Of a DNA stretch of 64,000 bases, positions 32,518 through 43,799 are shown piece by piece; position 1 is the first letter of the stretch; every line of letters begins with the position of its first letter. The notes under the pieces were generated by a model that saw nothing but the letters and a program-made list of their open reading frames with translations, did no database searches and had not been told where the DNA came from. The DNA is taken from assembly GCA_016169945.1 (NCBI GenBank), contig JADLSH010000326.1, positions 868,001-932,000 on the forward strand, in the 5' to 3' direction. The translations under genes were made by a program, and so were the position numbers. This DNA is from Trachythela sp. YZ-2020 (lineage: Eukaryota; Cnidaria; Anthozoa; Malacalcyonacea; Clavulariidae).

Positions 32518-33430
32518 ATACACAGACATGGTAACACTAAATTGATTGATAACGAACTTTTAGGTGAATTACAGTTTTTGATACATAAGTCATGAACATT
32601 CGATATCTGGTTTTAATAAGTCGGACTATATTTAAATATCTCCACTTAAACCAAGGCCTTGCATTCTTCATAACCGGTTAAGATCAGACTATTCTGAAAC
32701 TTGTATTCTAATGTCATCCCCGCCGTACCGCATCGCAAAGTCGATACCATACTATTGAAGTGGAAAACAGCCTTAAGCCCTTAATTAGTTTTGTCTGACT
32801 GTTCACGAAACGAAAGTATACGCTATAGCTATGTACCATTTGGTACAATACGACTGAAGTGGAAAACAGGCTTAAGACTTGAAACGCGAAACAGTCCGTG
32901 CTGATGTTTTATGATAACATTTTATCCCAAGTTAGTGCATTTTCCCCCGCCATTTTACACGTCGTGGAATCAACCCTTCAGTGCTAACTGCCATATCAGA
33001 AAATCTTCGAATCTGCGCACAAAAAGCGTCATCCTTGAACCAATCACTGAGTTGCCGGCACAACATTCAAAAGTCAGACAACTGATAACGTTTTAAGATT
33101 ACGAGACACGTTGAGCGAAGGGTCGAAAATCATGAATGTATTCTTCATGCCAAGATATTTTATATGGTAAAAATTAAATTTTGATAAAATGAGATATTTA
33201 CGTTTAAAATTTGGTTTAAATTTTTCATGTGTTATAGCACTACAGGGGGTAAACGCTGGGTTTCAAATATCAAGTTGGTCATGGCAGAAAGCTGCGTTTT
33301 GCGGCGTTTTCGCCGATGTTTGCCGCAATATGAAGCGGTTTGCAGACTTTAATGCCTCAAGTAGAATCTACAACTTCGTGGCGAGTATCAAATGCATTAT
33401 GAAACCGAATTAAAAAGTGATTGGTCTTAC
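32518..33430. other. Intergenic, nothing recognised
   Basis: Contains a loose direct repeat of TGAAGTGGAAAACAG (about 32755 and 32853). No gene motif. Confidence 0.4.
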
Positions 33431-34240
33431 TATTATGCATTGAGCTACAGAGTCCAGTTGCTGGGTATTAACCGAAAGCTCGTGTATATATATATATATA
33501 TGGGAGGGATGCCAGTATATGGTTTATGGGTAAATACTAAGATTTTTCTCGCCATTTCGTTCGATGGCAATAATAGTTGATGGCGTTTGCGGATGGAATA
33601 TTCGAACGAAAATTTATATACATTTTTGGACCTAGCCAGGAGCAGTTGCGAAAAATACAACCTTAGGCACTCTGGCTATTCGAACCTGCGGCCCTGCGAT
33701 TCCGATGTCAAGCGAAATTGATGACCTCTGCGAAATGCCTGACCAAGCGTGACGTGTCATGTATTTCGCACGTGTAGGCGCGAAATACATGACGCTGGCG
33801 AAATATCTGACTCGATCGAAGCCTCGGTCGAAACGACTTGTCTAGGTTTATAACGTGTTTGATGTTAATAATGATGTGTCGCATCGACCTCCGAAGCTAC
33901 ATTCAATCTGACATTGCTGATATCTGATATCAGGACCACAGGTTCGATTCCTGCAAAACACAATCGACTATTATTCCCATCGAACAAGATGCCGAGAAAA
34001 ATCTTAGTATTTACCCATATACTGGCATCGCCCCCATGTATATATACACGAACTTGCGGTTAATGCTCAGAAATTGGACTCTGTAGCTCAGTTGTTTAGA
34101 GCGCTTGCATTTTTGGCAACTGCTTCTGGCTAGGTCTAAAATGTATATAAATTTTCGTTCGAATATTCCATCCACAAACACCATCAACTATTATTCCCAT
34201 CGAACGAGATGCCGACAACAATCTTAGTAATTACTATTAT
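33431..34240. repeat. tRNA-derived SINE-like repeats in inverted arrangement
   Basis: On the + strand 34078-34111 reads ACTCTGTAGCTCAGTTGT then TTAGAGCGCTTG, a good tRNA A-box region. On the - strand near 33670-33700 is GCAGGTTCGAATAGCC, a B-box. A second B-box, GGTTCGATTCC, is at about 33942. A shared body with GCAACTGCTCCTGGCTAGGTC and TTTTCGTTCGAATATTCC occurs inverted at 33590-33650 and direct at 34117-34172. I read this as rearranged copies of one tRNA-derived SINE; no complete canonical tRNA is present. Confidence 0.55.
33756..33793. repeat. Perfect 14-bp hairpin
   Basis: GTCATGTATTTCGC (33756-33769) and GCGAAATACATGAC (33780-33793) are exact complements around a 10-nt loop, adjoining the SINE-like sequence. 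Confidence 0.7.
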
Positions 34241-36621
34241 GCACTAAACCCTGATTATAGCTGAAATATAATTGACACACGGTACCATGAGAACATACAG
34301 TTTCTTTTCAGAAGGTCACCTGGCTGTCATTGCGAGGAAGTGGGCGGTGTATTTGTTCTGATAATCGAAAACCGCGCGAAATCTTTTCGCCTTCGTTTCT
34401 GTGTGATGAATTTTCAGCAAAAGTGCTAGGTTTAAAAACTTTTCTTAAGCTCGGGTGTTGTCCAATTTCCTTGCGGTGTGCGGTAGCTATATGATTTCTT
34501 TCTTGCTTTTTATTTGTTGCCCTTTGAACACGCAACAATGTAGTTAGAACGAAGGTATAAGTTATATTAATAGCACGGAAAGAAAAACGAATTCCTATAG
34601 CTACCGCACACACTTTTATAGAGGCATCACCTGACTTTCGAAAAAGCTTATAGCAGAGCTTCATGAATGATGAAATTCTATATGTCTCGACTGATTTAGC
34701 ATTCACTGTACTACAACTGGTCAAAGTTTGAGCTGAATTGGTTTAAAACACAAGCCGCTATTTCAATTCTTGTGAATAGCGCACGCACCGTGTCTCGTAA
34801 TCTGAAAAAACGAATAGAGACATTTGCCCTGTACGTTTGGTCCCTTGGAAATGGCGGATTTCTACTCCCTAAGATCTAAAGCTTTACGTATAATAAATAC
34901 AACGTGGAATGAAAGTATAGCGTAAAGTACGTCCTTAATAAATACAATTCAATCCAGCTTAAATAAGACTTATTGATCAGGAATTCATACACATGTACAC
35001 GCTAAAGCTTAAAATATTCCAAAGGAAACACGGTGACACACGATATTTAAACTGTTAACGTTTACTATTTTATTAATGTTCTTTTTACCATGACATGTTA
35101 CATTGAGTATTCATAACATTGTCTCATGCGGTCATCGCTCATTTCCATATCAGCCATTGTGTTCGATCAGATATCTACATTCCTGGCCAAAAATGCTTGG
35201 AACACCTACTTAAAATAGCAATATATTTTCTGAATACATTACTGATTTACAGACATTAATTTGCCTGTTGAAATTTACCCCATACAATGTTGGGTAAACC
35301 CTCGCAAGCCTACCACACTAAGCGCAACATTGTATGGGGAGAAGGAGGGTCGTAAACATTTCATTGCGGTGGGTGTCAAATTCAGCACTATAAAGTCAAG
35401 AGTACCAACATTTTTCACCAGGATTGTCGGAGATAGCTAATGAAATAGAAAGTATTTAAACGCACTCAAATATGGTTAGTATTTAACCAAAATATTTACC
35501 CATATACTGGCATCGCCCCCATATATATACACGAACTTGCGGTTAATGCTCAGCAATTGGACTCTGTAGCTCAGTTGTTCAGAGCGCTGCATTTTTGGCA
35601 ACTGCTCCTGGCTAGGTCTAAAATGTATATAAATTTTCGTTCGAATATTCCATCCACAAACACCATCAACTATTATTCCCATCGAACGAGATGCCGACAA
35701 CAATCTTAGTAATTACTATAAATGCACTAAACTCTGATTATAGCTGAAATATAATTGACACACGGTACCATGAGAACATACAGTTTCTTTTCAGAAGGTG
35801 TCACCTGGCTGTCATTGCGAAGAAGTGGGCGGTGTATTTGTTCTGATAATCGAAAACCGCGCGAAATCTTTTCGCCTTCGTTTCTGTGTGATGAATTTTC
35901 AGCAAAAGTGCTAGGTTTAAAAACTTTTCTTAAGCTCGGGTTTTGTCCAATTTCTTGCGGTGTGCGGTAGCTATATGATTTCTTTCTTGCTTTTTATTTG
36001 TTGCCCTTTGAACACGCAACAATGTAGTTCGAACGAAGGTATAAGTTATATACCACGGAAAGAAAAACGAAATCCTATAGCTACCGCACACACTTTTATA
36101 GAGGCATCACCTGACTTTCGAAAAAGCTTATAGCAGAGCTTCATGAATGATGAAATTCTATATGTCTCGACTGATTTAGCATTCACTGTACTACAACTGG
36201 TCAAAGTTTGAGCTGAATTGGTTAAAAACACAAGCCGCTATTTCAATTCTTGTGAATAGCGCACGCACCGTGTCTCGTAATCTGAAAAAACGAATAGACT
36301 AATAGAGACATTTCCCCTGTACGTTTGGTCCCTTGGAAATGGCGGATTTCTACTCCCTAAGATCTAAAGCTTTACGTATAATAAATACAACGTGGAATGA
36401 AAGCATAGCGTAAAGTACGTCCTTAATAAATACAATTCAATCCAGCTTAAATAAGACTTATTGATCAGGAATTCATACACATGTACACGCTATAAACTGT
36501 TAACGTTTACTATTTTATTAATGTTCTTTTTACCATGACATGTTACATTGAGTATTCATAACATTGTCTCATGCGGTCATCGCTCATTTCCATATCAGCC
36601 ATTGTGTTCGATCAGATATAT
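33995..36621. repeat. Direct duplication of about 1.1 kb (two copies, offset about 1.49 kb)
   Basis: Copy 1 runs from about 33995 to 35175, copy 2 from about 35485 to 36619. Both start in TATTTACCCATATACTGGCA and end in CATTGTGTTCGATCAGATAT. Both include the SINE-like A-box and a segment with CGGTGTGCGGTAGCTATAT and its inverted partner TATAGCTACCGCACAC. Copy 2 lacks about 45 bp found in copy 1 near 35000-35045. Confidence 0.85.
35181..35423. mobile_element. MITE with TCCTGG ends
   Basis: Ends TCCTGGCCAAAAATGCTTGG and its imperfect inverse CCAACATTTTTCACCAGGA. An inner inverted pair, CCCCATACAATGTTG / CAACATTGTATGGGG, is also present. It lies between the two duplicates. A truncated relative with AATCCTGGCCAAAAACATC occurs at about 42382 and 51813. 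Confidence 0.65.
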
Positions 36622-37779
36622 ATATGTTTTAAATTCAGCAATCTAATCCGTACAATATCTATTATACAGTAACCGTATGATTTTGTATATATAATAACAA
36701 GGGAAAGGCCATGTTGCTAAGGTCTCAACCACGAAAACGAGGCTACTACCAAAGGTAGTCCAGGAACCCAGTGTATTATGTTTCTCGTCATTTAAACCTA
36801 CATGTTTAAATCATGATCATTTAATATCATCTTGTTCCAGTTTTGTAAAAAGCTGAGTGTTGTGATGCCAACATGCCTGATATTGTACGAAACTAGTGCA
36901 AATGTTTCTGTCATCTATGTTCCATTAAGACTTTCAGAAGTTGACTGACTTGTCTCCTTGTTATTTACTCAAATTTTTGGAGTGACATGAAAATCCAACA
37001 CCATTCCCCGATTTGGTCACCGAGGTAGTGAAAGTATTAGTGTCTTCCAGTTTACTAGGAAAACCGGAATGATAAACGAGTGAATATGACGTGATCGCCC
37101 CCGCATTCCCACAGGTATGTACGTGAGATTGGGGGTCGGAGATTCAAAATGACTGGTGCATAACCAAGACAGTGAAAGTATTAGTGTTTTACCTGTTTAC
37201 CAGGAAGTGATAAACCTGTGAATATGAGGAAGTGCTTTACTACGGGTATGCCTAAGGGAATAGGGGTTTAAAAATAAATGACTAGTGCATTCAATCATAC
37301 TCAATATTGATATAATGCTATTATTGCCTTATTGGCAGTCATTGTCCAAAGATTGATAAGCTATTAAAAATGTAAATAGCATATTATTTTCCCTTCGCAA
37401 GATTATAATAATCTTCACTTTGACTTACTATTGACATTGTCGGGAAAACATCTATTCGTGACTTCTGGCTCTCCCAATTTTATTATATAAAATAGCATGC
37501 TCGACGTCTCGAAAGTCGAACCCCATGATCAAACATTCAAACGTTATGATCTTTTAAATAAAATGCAGGAAGGAATATGTTCAAAGAACTGCCAAAAATT
37601 TACAAATTGTCTTTTCTCTTGTAAAATAAGTTGTAAATGTTTGCAAATCGAGTTGAAGATATATTTATTTGAGTTGTATTTGTAAATATTCAATTAATTA
37701 TACACTCCAGCTGCTGACAAACACTATACTAGAATAGAAGGCTCATAAGCAAATATGCGCCTTAAAGCTGTTACTCTTT

Positions 37780-37985
37780 CCAATTTGACTCAGAGATGGG
37801 TTAAATTGGCTCCTTCGAAGAGTAATGTTACTCTCATGTGGATTCGCAAGACTCCCGCGAAGAGTTATTTTGACTCTTCTATGGAGTCAAAACTACCCTT
37901 GGAGTTGAAACGACCCTTCCGAGGTGTAGAAACTACCCTCTTTCCAAAGTGACGGAAATGACCCCTAGGGGTCAAAACTACTCTT
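37780..37985. repeat. Degenerate short tandem motif
   Basis: Five or more variants of a roughly 20-25 bp motif, of the form GGAGTCAAAACTACCCTT (for example GGAGTTGAAACGACCCTTCC and GGGGTCAAAACTACTCTTTT). Found only in unit 1, where units 2-4 carry different sequence. Confidence 0.55.
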
Positions 37986-38072
37986 TTGAATTTACATTGC
38001 AGTAATGGATAAAAGAGATCTATTATCAAGTTCGACAAAATTGTGGTTTTGATCTTTATGTAAAGTCGAAAT

Positions 38073-38357
38073 TCAGAGATAAGAAAGAAATATTTCAGAT
38101 AAGAAATATTGTATGAGAAACTGATTAATAATAGTCGCGGTTATCACCAATGTTCTGCTTGGACAACTGACACGAAACATTGTGTCACTGTTATACAGTA
38201 CTTTTTGTTTTGTGGAAACACCGAGTATATTTATTTGGCAAAACTTTCGATCTATAAGCACGGATCGTTGTGTCGGAGCTAGTGCATGATCAAGAAAAGC
38301 CAGGAGAAAATCTATTTGAGAATGAAAGTATGAGTACATTTTTTGTGAAGCGCACAA
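38073..38357 (-). other. Conserved 94-aa open frame repeated in each array unit
   Basis: The frame recurs at 47474-47758, 56768-57052 and, slightly shortened, at 62743-63024. It differs by only a few substitutions, such as D/H and G/R. No domain is recognised, and the opposite strand is also fairly open. Conservation may reflect only the youth of the duplications. Low confidence that it is a gene. Confidence 0.2.
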
Positions 38358-38619
38358 TTAATCATAGGCGTAAGTAATGTAATTCAATTTGATTCCTATA
38401 GAGTGAAAAGTACTTTAATTATCGCCATTCCTCAGTTTTCGGATAAATAATCGCGCAAGTCTACAATGTTAATGCGAACATTTCTGGGGTCTACAAACCA
38501 AGTCAAATTTTATATTTGTCACCGTTCTCACTTTAAACGTCTATATATGTAATTTCAATTTCATCGACCATCGCCACATAATACATACATAATCAATAGT
38601 CCTTTATTGGACAAATGCC

Positions 38620-38731
38620 TCAACAATCTACATCAGCATTTCTCGCTCTGTCATCTTGGGAAATTATCCAATTATATACCATAACCGTTCCTCGAGCGCT
38701 TTCCTTGTTCCTCAAAATACGTACCTTCGGC
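38620..38731 (-). other. Candidate 3' terminal exon with poly(A) signal
   Basis: After TAATTATTTCAG a frame of 36 codons ends at TGA (38620-38622), and AATAAA follows 11 nt later on the - strand (38603-38608). The same arrangement recurs in the other units (about 48022, 57316 and 63289). Splice-compatible short segments lie upstream (38812-38896 and about 38920-38966), but I could not join them to it in one frame. Unknown gene, or chance. Confidence 0.27.
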
Positions 38732-39317
38732 CTGAAATAATTAGTAAATAATGACTGCTTTCTTGCGATGATGTTGATTGAACGTCCAAATTAAATATGT
38801 CGATCAAGTACCTGAACATTTAGTGCTAGGAGTTTCTACCGCAAGGAGAGTAGTGCCTGAAACTCGGCGTTCCCAGTACATAGATCGTGTAAAAGACTAG
38901 GCACACATCTTACGTGCTTTTAGATGGACCGATAACTCCACAAGCGAGCACTGCTTTCCTCTGGAATAAGCTTAAAACGGTCATGGCGGCCTTGACAAAA
39001 CTTTGAAGAGGGAAATATATACATTTTACATGCATTGTTTTCGAACATATACAAGTTAATCTAGAGAAGATTGAGCAAGATAATGTGACTGAAGTACAAT
39101 TTCAATATATTTTTCTGTTCATTACTTTTGATAATTGGAATTTGCAAATTAGAGTGGCCATCCATCTATTTCGTTTGCTAACTGGAATTTGCGCAAGATA
39201 TCCAAACCGACCCAAGGAAACGGAGATTCGCAAGAATATATAGTTCGCGCAAAAGATTCGGCAAGACTGACCTCTAGAGAATTTGCAAGGAGTGTCAAGA
39301 ATAGGGTACTGCCGAAC

Positions 39318-39842
39318 GCACAGTAATCAATCTACCATACATGATCAGGTTAATCATTGAGACGTAGTTTAAAGAATACTGTTAATTTTAGCAAGACAAA
39401 AATAGCGAACAAACGTAAAATTGTCTTACCGTGTTTTGCACGAGATGCTGCAGCTATCTAAATATTGTGGTAATTTGGTGATTTAGAGTCTGAAAACGTC
39501 TGAAACGGAAGAGACGTAAATACATGCATTTTCCAGGGATCATTTGGTAGAGCTATTTAGTAATATTTTGAGATCATAGTTTGGAAGTCGAAAGCTATAA
39601 ACCGAACTTTAAGCATTATACCAATCAGTTTAATCACACATCAGTTTAATCACTTGCCTAACAATGCCTTTTCGGAGACCAGAGATACTAAGCCGTTATT
39701 TTCAATATTGTACGAAGCCAATGGGAGAAAAGTTGCATTACAAGTTGCCGCATTTAATCACCGTTAGTGCAAACACAATTCACGCATTCTTGTGAGCCGC
39801 TGACGGAAACGCTATATAAGAGTCACAAAGTCAATATTAATC
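39318..39842. repeat. Intra-unit direct repeat R1 (unit 1)
   Basis: Starts CACAGTAATCAATCTACCAT and ends near CACAAAGTCAATATTAATCT. It matches R2 at 42551-43221 apart from an R2-specific insert of about 150 bp. Unit 2 equivalents start at about 48706 (R1) and 51912 (R2). Unit 3 has a single hybrid copy from about 58009. Confidence 0.88.
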
Positions 39843-40302
39843 TAAAATGAGACAAGAACACAAGTCATCGAGAAAAACAATCTGCTGTTTTCATTTATTT
39901 ATTGTACATACAATACATATTCGTTTTCTAGTTAATACGATATTGCACTAATACAATACTACATGATTTTGTCTAATCATCTGTCGATTGTTCAGATAAA
40001 CCAAATATGACGTTAACGACAAACAGATCCTGGTGGCAGGCAGGTACATTTGAGACTGAAATAGAAAAAATAGATATAATGTAGGTGGAACCCATGGAGT
40101 GACTTTTAACACGCTGACGATATCAAGTCGTTGGGGGTATTTGGATATAGTCATCATCGAAATTTTGAGATTTAGAAACCCGACAGCGTATTTTCTTCGC
40201 CATTTCTAGAATTGCAGCATGCATCTATGTGGTTGGAATCAGACCAAACTGTTATACGAACACGTATTTTAAATACCCTGCCCTCAACATACAATAGCAG
40301 GC

Positions 40303-41461
40303 TTAATTCAGCGGTAAAGGACAGATCTGCCACATGTGGCCCCCTTGGTAACCGAGGGGAAGTACATGCCAATCTCGTAAGCTTTCAGTAATAAGTGAAA
40401 ACACAAATCTGTAGACTTGAATGAGGTATGATAATTTATACAAAATATTATTTACGGGAAGACAACAATCTTTGAAAATGATCTCTATGAAAGTAACTTC
40501 ATAAATATATTGGAGAGAGCTTACCATTGAGTTGTTCTCGGTGGGCATGATCTTCCATTCAAGCACCCATTGTTTCTTCGCTCCAGCTCATGCGTTCTAG
40601 GATAAATATCGAATTATATTACTTTCAACTGTTCCGATGAAAAACCTTGCTCTTCTTAAGCTTTGTCATATTAATCCTACCGCGTGTCCTTAATTTCAAC
40701 GCTGGATGACCAGTTGAAAAATTTCTCTGTTGTTTTCTATATTCAAAGATTACATGACGCCATTTTGAAGCTGAAGTTAGATTGACCTTTGCCCCTGACG
40801 TGTATTTTAAACCAATCAAAATGCTTTAAAAAGCTTTCGGAAGTGGATATCAAATTCAGAGGTGGATATCAAATTCGGAGGTGAAAAGCAAAATTTTCGA
40901 GCAATCAAAACGCTTCAAAATGTTTTCAGAGGTGGACATCAAATTCAGAAGTAAAAAAATAAATTTTAGACCGATAAAAATGCTCCAAATGTTTTGGACA
41001 TCGAATTCAAGAGGTAGAAAGAAATGCATGGCAGCGGGTAGGCGACCAATCAGAACAGTATACGGAACACATTTATGGGACAAACATGCATACTTTTCTA
41101 GATTTGCATTTAGCACGTTAGCGACATCGCCGCGTACAGAAATGTACATATTAGCGACAAACGTTTGGTTGAAAGTAAAATGCCGCTTCTTAAACTTCCA
41201 GTCCTATTATGTCTGCCAAGAAAATAGTTTTCTATCGTAAGTTGTGTGTATAGTGTAAGCCTATATATGTCATCAATTCAGTCTTTGCTATATCAAGTGA
41301 TTGATTTAAAGAACTGTACTTATGCAAATATGATAAATGCTCACTTATTTATCCCACAAGGCGATTTATAACATATTTTACCTGACAAAGCCATGGTAAG
41401 GTTGTGACGCTACCAGAGACACAAACAATGCTAATACTGCAACGATTAATAGAGTTCTCAT
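40303..41461 (-). CDS. Candidate secreted peptide gene B (unit 1)
   Basis: A 76-residue model with coding exons 41461-41382, 40596-40525 and 40381-40303. All junctions are GT-AG and in phase (2, 2). The ATG opens a clear signal peptide (MRTLLIVAVLALFVSLVAS, cleavage near residue 19). The mature part has four cysteines, including NNGCLNGRSCPP and a Cys at an exon junction. A 5' leader exon may end at the GTAAGG donor at 41735, with TATAAAAG at 41812-41819 upstream. Function unknown; no family recognised. The alternative is that only the signal-peptide exon is real. Confidence 0.4.
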
Positions 41462-41735
41462 TCTATATAAAGAATTGAAAACGTGAAATAATTAATTTTA
41501 TAATATTTGCAGCATATCTTTCAATCCCCAGATATCTTTGATAGAATATAGCTAGTTATAGGAATAATTTAAGCAAAAGTTGCGGTAAGGAAGTTTACTT
41601 GTACATGTAGCTGCGAGGTGAACTATATATCAAGTATGAAGCTCAAATTTGATGCAGTCCTTGGTTTGCTTTACTTAAGCGAAGTTCTGTTTACACGAGT
41701 ATCACCGATAATCAAGCATACTACCCTACCCTTAC

Positions 41736-42234
41736 CTATAGTAACATGCTTGCCTCAGCGATAAGAAGCACCACGCCAACCGAATTTTCCACCTGTGCCT
41801 CACATGCAAGACTTTTATACAACCAGTTACTGCAGATAATATGCTTAATGGATAACTAGTTAATGATAGAATAAATTCACTGTTCTATAATGATTAAGCT
41901 TTTAGCTTTGTTGTATATTGTGTATATACTTACATGACGCAGTAATTATTTTCTCCACAAGTATATCTGAATTTGACTTTCTCTGTCAGACAGCCTTTCC
42001 AAACTAGCTATGAATGATATATATCAAGCAGTATTTATATATTATATACTCGCTGCAAATTGATAATGATAAACTGTATACTTGACCATCAATTCATGCG
42101 TGAATGCCGTGCAGACAAGCGATTCAATTGTTAACCTCTAATCCACTTGTTGATGCTGCTTTCACTTCACCTGCCACAAAAAGCGCGGCACTTAATATCA
42201 AAACCCCAAGATCTAGACGTATTGAAGTTTTCAT
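41736..42234 (-). CDS. Candidate secreted peptide gene A (unit 1)
   Basis: A 75-residue model with exons 42234-42171, 42003-41934 and 41829-41736, phases 1 and 2, ending at TAG. It begins with a signal peptide (MKTSIRLDLGVLILSAALFV). The mature part has four cysteines, in WKGC, RYTCGENNYC and LAC. It lies directly upstream of gene B on the same strand and has a similar size and layout, suggesting a small secreted-peptide pair. Function and family are not recognised; splice choices are by eye. Confidence 0.37.
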
Positions 42235-42550
42235 GGATGCTTGAACAGCGGTGAATGATTGTGTAAATAATAGAGTTCCGTTTGACTGTCTCTATGGCTC
42301 AGTAGACTTACTCCAAGACTCTCTTCTATTTTCTTACTGTATCGATCCACAATAGTTTAAATAACATGACGAAGCAGCAATCCTGGCCAAAAACATCAGC
42401 AACGCTCTTCTAAAACTTTCCCCTAGGACCTTTCTTAACCCACAACTGCAAAATGTATTCATTAACTCCCCCCTGCGCCCCCCAAAACAATGTTGGAATG
42501 GCTACAATTTCTTTAACTGTTTTCTTGGATCATAATCAACATTGAGTTTA

Positions 42551-43221
42551 ACGCACAGTAATCAATCTACCATACATGATCAGGTTAATCATTGAGACGT
42601 AGTTTAAGAATGCTGTTAATTTTAGCAAGACAAGTCGATTTTTAATAAGACCAATTTTGCAAACACTTGTCAGGTAGCCGGCATGAAGACGCTTAATGTT
42701 TTTCCGGTGATTAACTTGTGTTAGCGTATTCTCGTGTAAAATAAGACTGACAACATTTGTTTTAAAAATGAAGCCGTAAGTCGACCATTAATAGCGAACA
42801 AACTGAAATTGTTCTACAGTGTTTTGCACGAGGTGCAGCATCTATCGAAATATTGTGGTAATTTGGTGATTTAGAGTCTGAAAACGTCTGAAACGGAAGA
42901 GACGTAAATACATGCATTTCCAGGGATCATTTGGTAGAGCAATTTAGTAATATTTTGAGATCATAGTTCGGAAGACGAAAGCTATAAACCGTACGCATTA
43001 TGCTAAACCATTCACATATCAGTTTAATCACTTGCCTAACAATGGCTTTTCGGAGGAGAGAGATACTAAGCCGTTATTTTCAATATTGTACTAAGCCAAT
43101 TGGAGAAAAGTTGCATTACAAGTTGCCGCATTTAATCACCGTTAGTGCAAACACGATTCACGCATTCTTGTGAGCCGCTGACGGAAACGCTATAAGAATC
43201 ACAAAGTCAATATTAATCTAT
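42551..43221. repeat. Intra-unit direct repeat R2 (unit 1)
   Basis: Direct copy of R1 about 3.2 kb downstream. It carries an extra segment starting AAGTCGATTTTTAATAAGAC and small diagnostic differences (CTATCGAAATATTG where R1 has CTAAATATTG; CATGCATTTCC where R1 has CATGCATTTTCC). Confidence 0.88.
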
Positions 43222-43799
43222 TAATCTTGACGCACAAACTGCATGGAAAATTCCGGAACATAATTAGTATTAAATATTGAACTTATTGAAATTGCTAATG
43301 ATACATTGTATGTTGATTTATTTTGTTGTAAAAACGTTGAGATTACAATGCTGCGAATTGAGCACTACACTTCCAGTCACGATGTGGTCTAAATGCTGCA
43401 GCAATTCACCCCTTCACCTTTTGAAATTAAATGTCATTACGCATGTGACAGGTACACACTGGCTGCTTGGTGTTCACTTACAGTCGTGGGGTTTAGAATT
43501 GTATTTAAATTGAACTTAACATAACTCACAATGAGGTTAAAGCCATGATGCTACAGAGATTACACGTAGCCCGGGCCTTTCGCCGTGGGCTGACGTCTTT
43601 AAAAATTCTCGTGTTTTCTGTTTTCTTCGATTTGGGTGTCAACAAATTTGAAATATTCTGGTGTGCATCTACAGATAATTGTGCATTTTCAGTTACGTAT
43701 TTGTGTTTCATTGGACAATAATCTATCAGGGGGATCACCTGAGGATAACTTAGGATAAGTCCCACGGGCTTCAAGTGTCCGAAGTCACTTCAAGTGTCG

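Noticed and set aside
32750..32880. Pair of similar 30-bp segments with TGAAGTGGAAAACAG
   Set aside because: Only two imperfect copies about 97 bp apart; could be chance or a minor duplication.
34073..34145. Possible tRNA gene
   Set aside because: A good A-box is present, but the B-box and acceptor stem do not follow at the right distance. It fits a SINE head or fragment better.
38812..38966. Two short splice-bounded segments upstream of the AATAAA exon as a third secreted gene
   Set aside because: No combination of frames joins them to the terminal exon without a stop.
41812..41819. TATAAAAG on the - strand as a firm promoter of gene B
   Set aside because: It also lies inside the predicted last exon of gene A, so it is mentioned as a possibility and not listed as a promoter.
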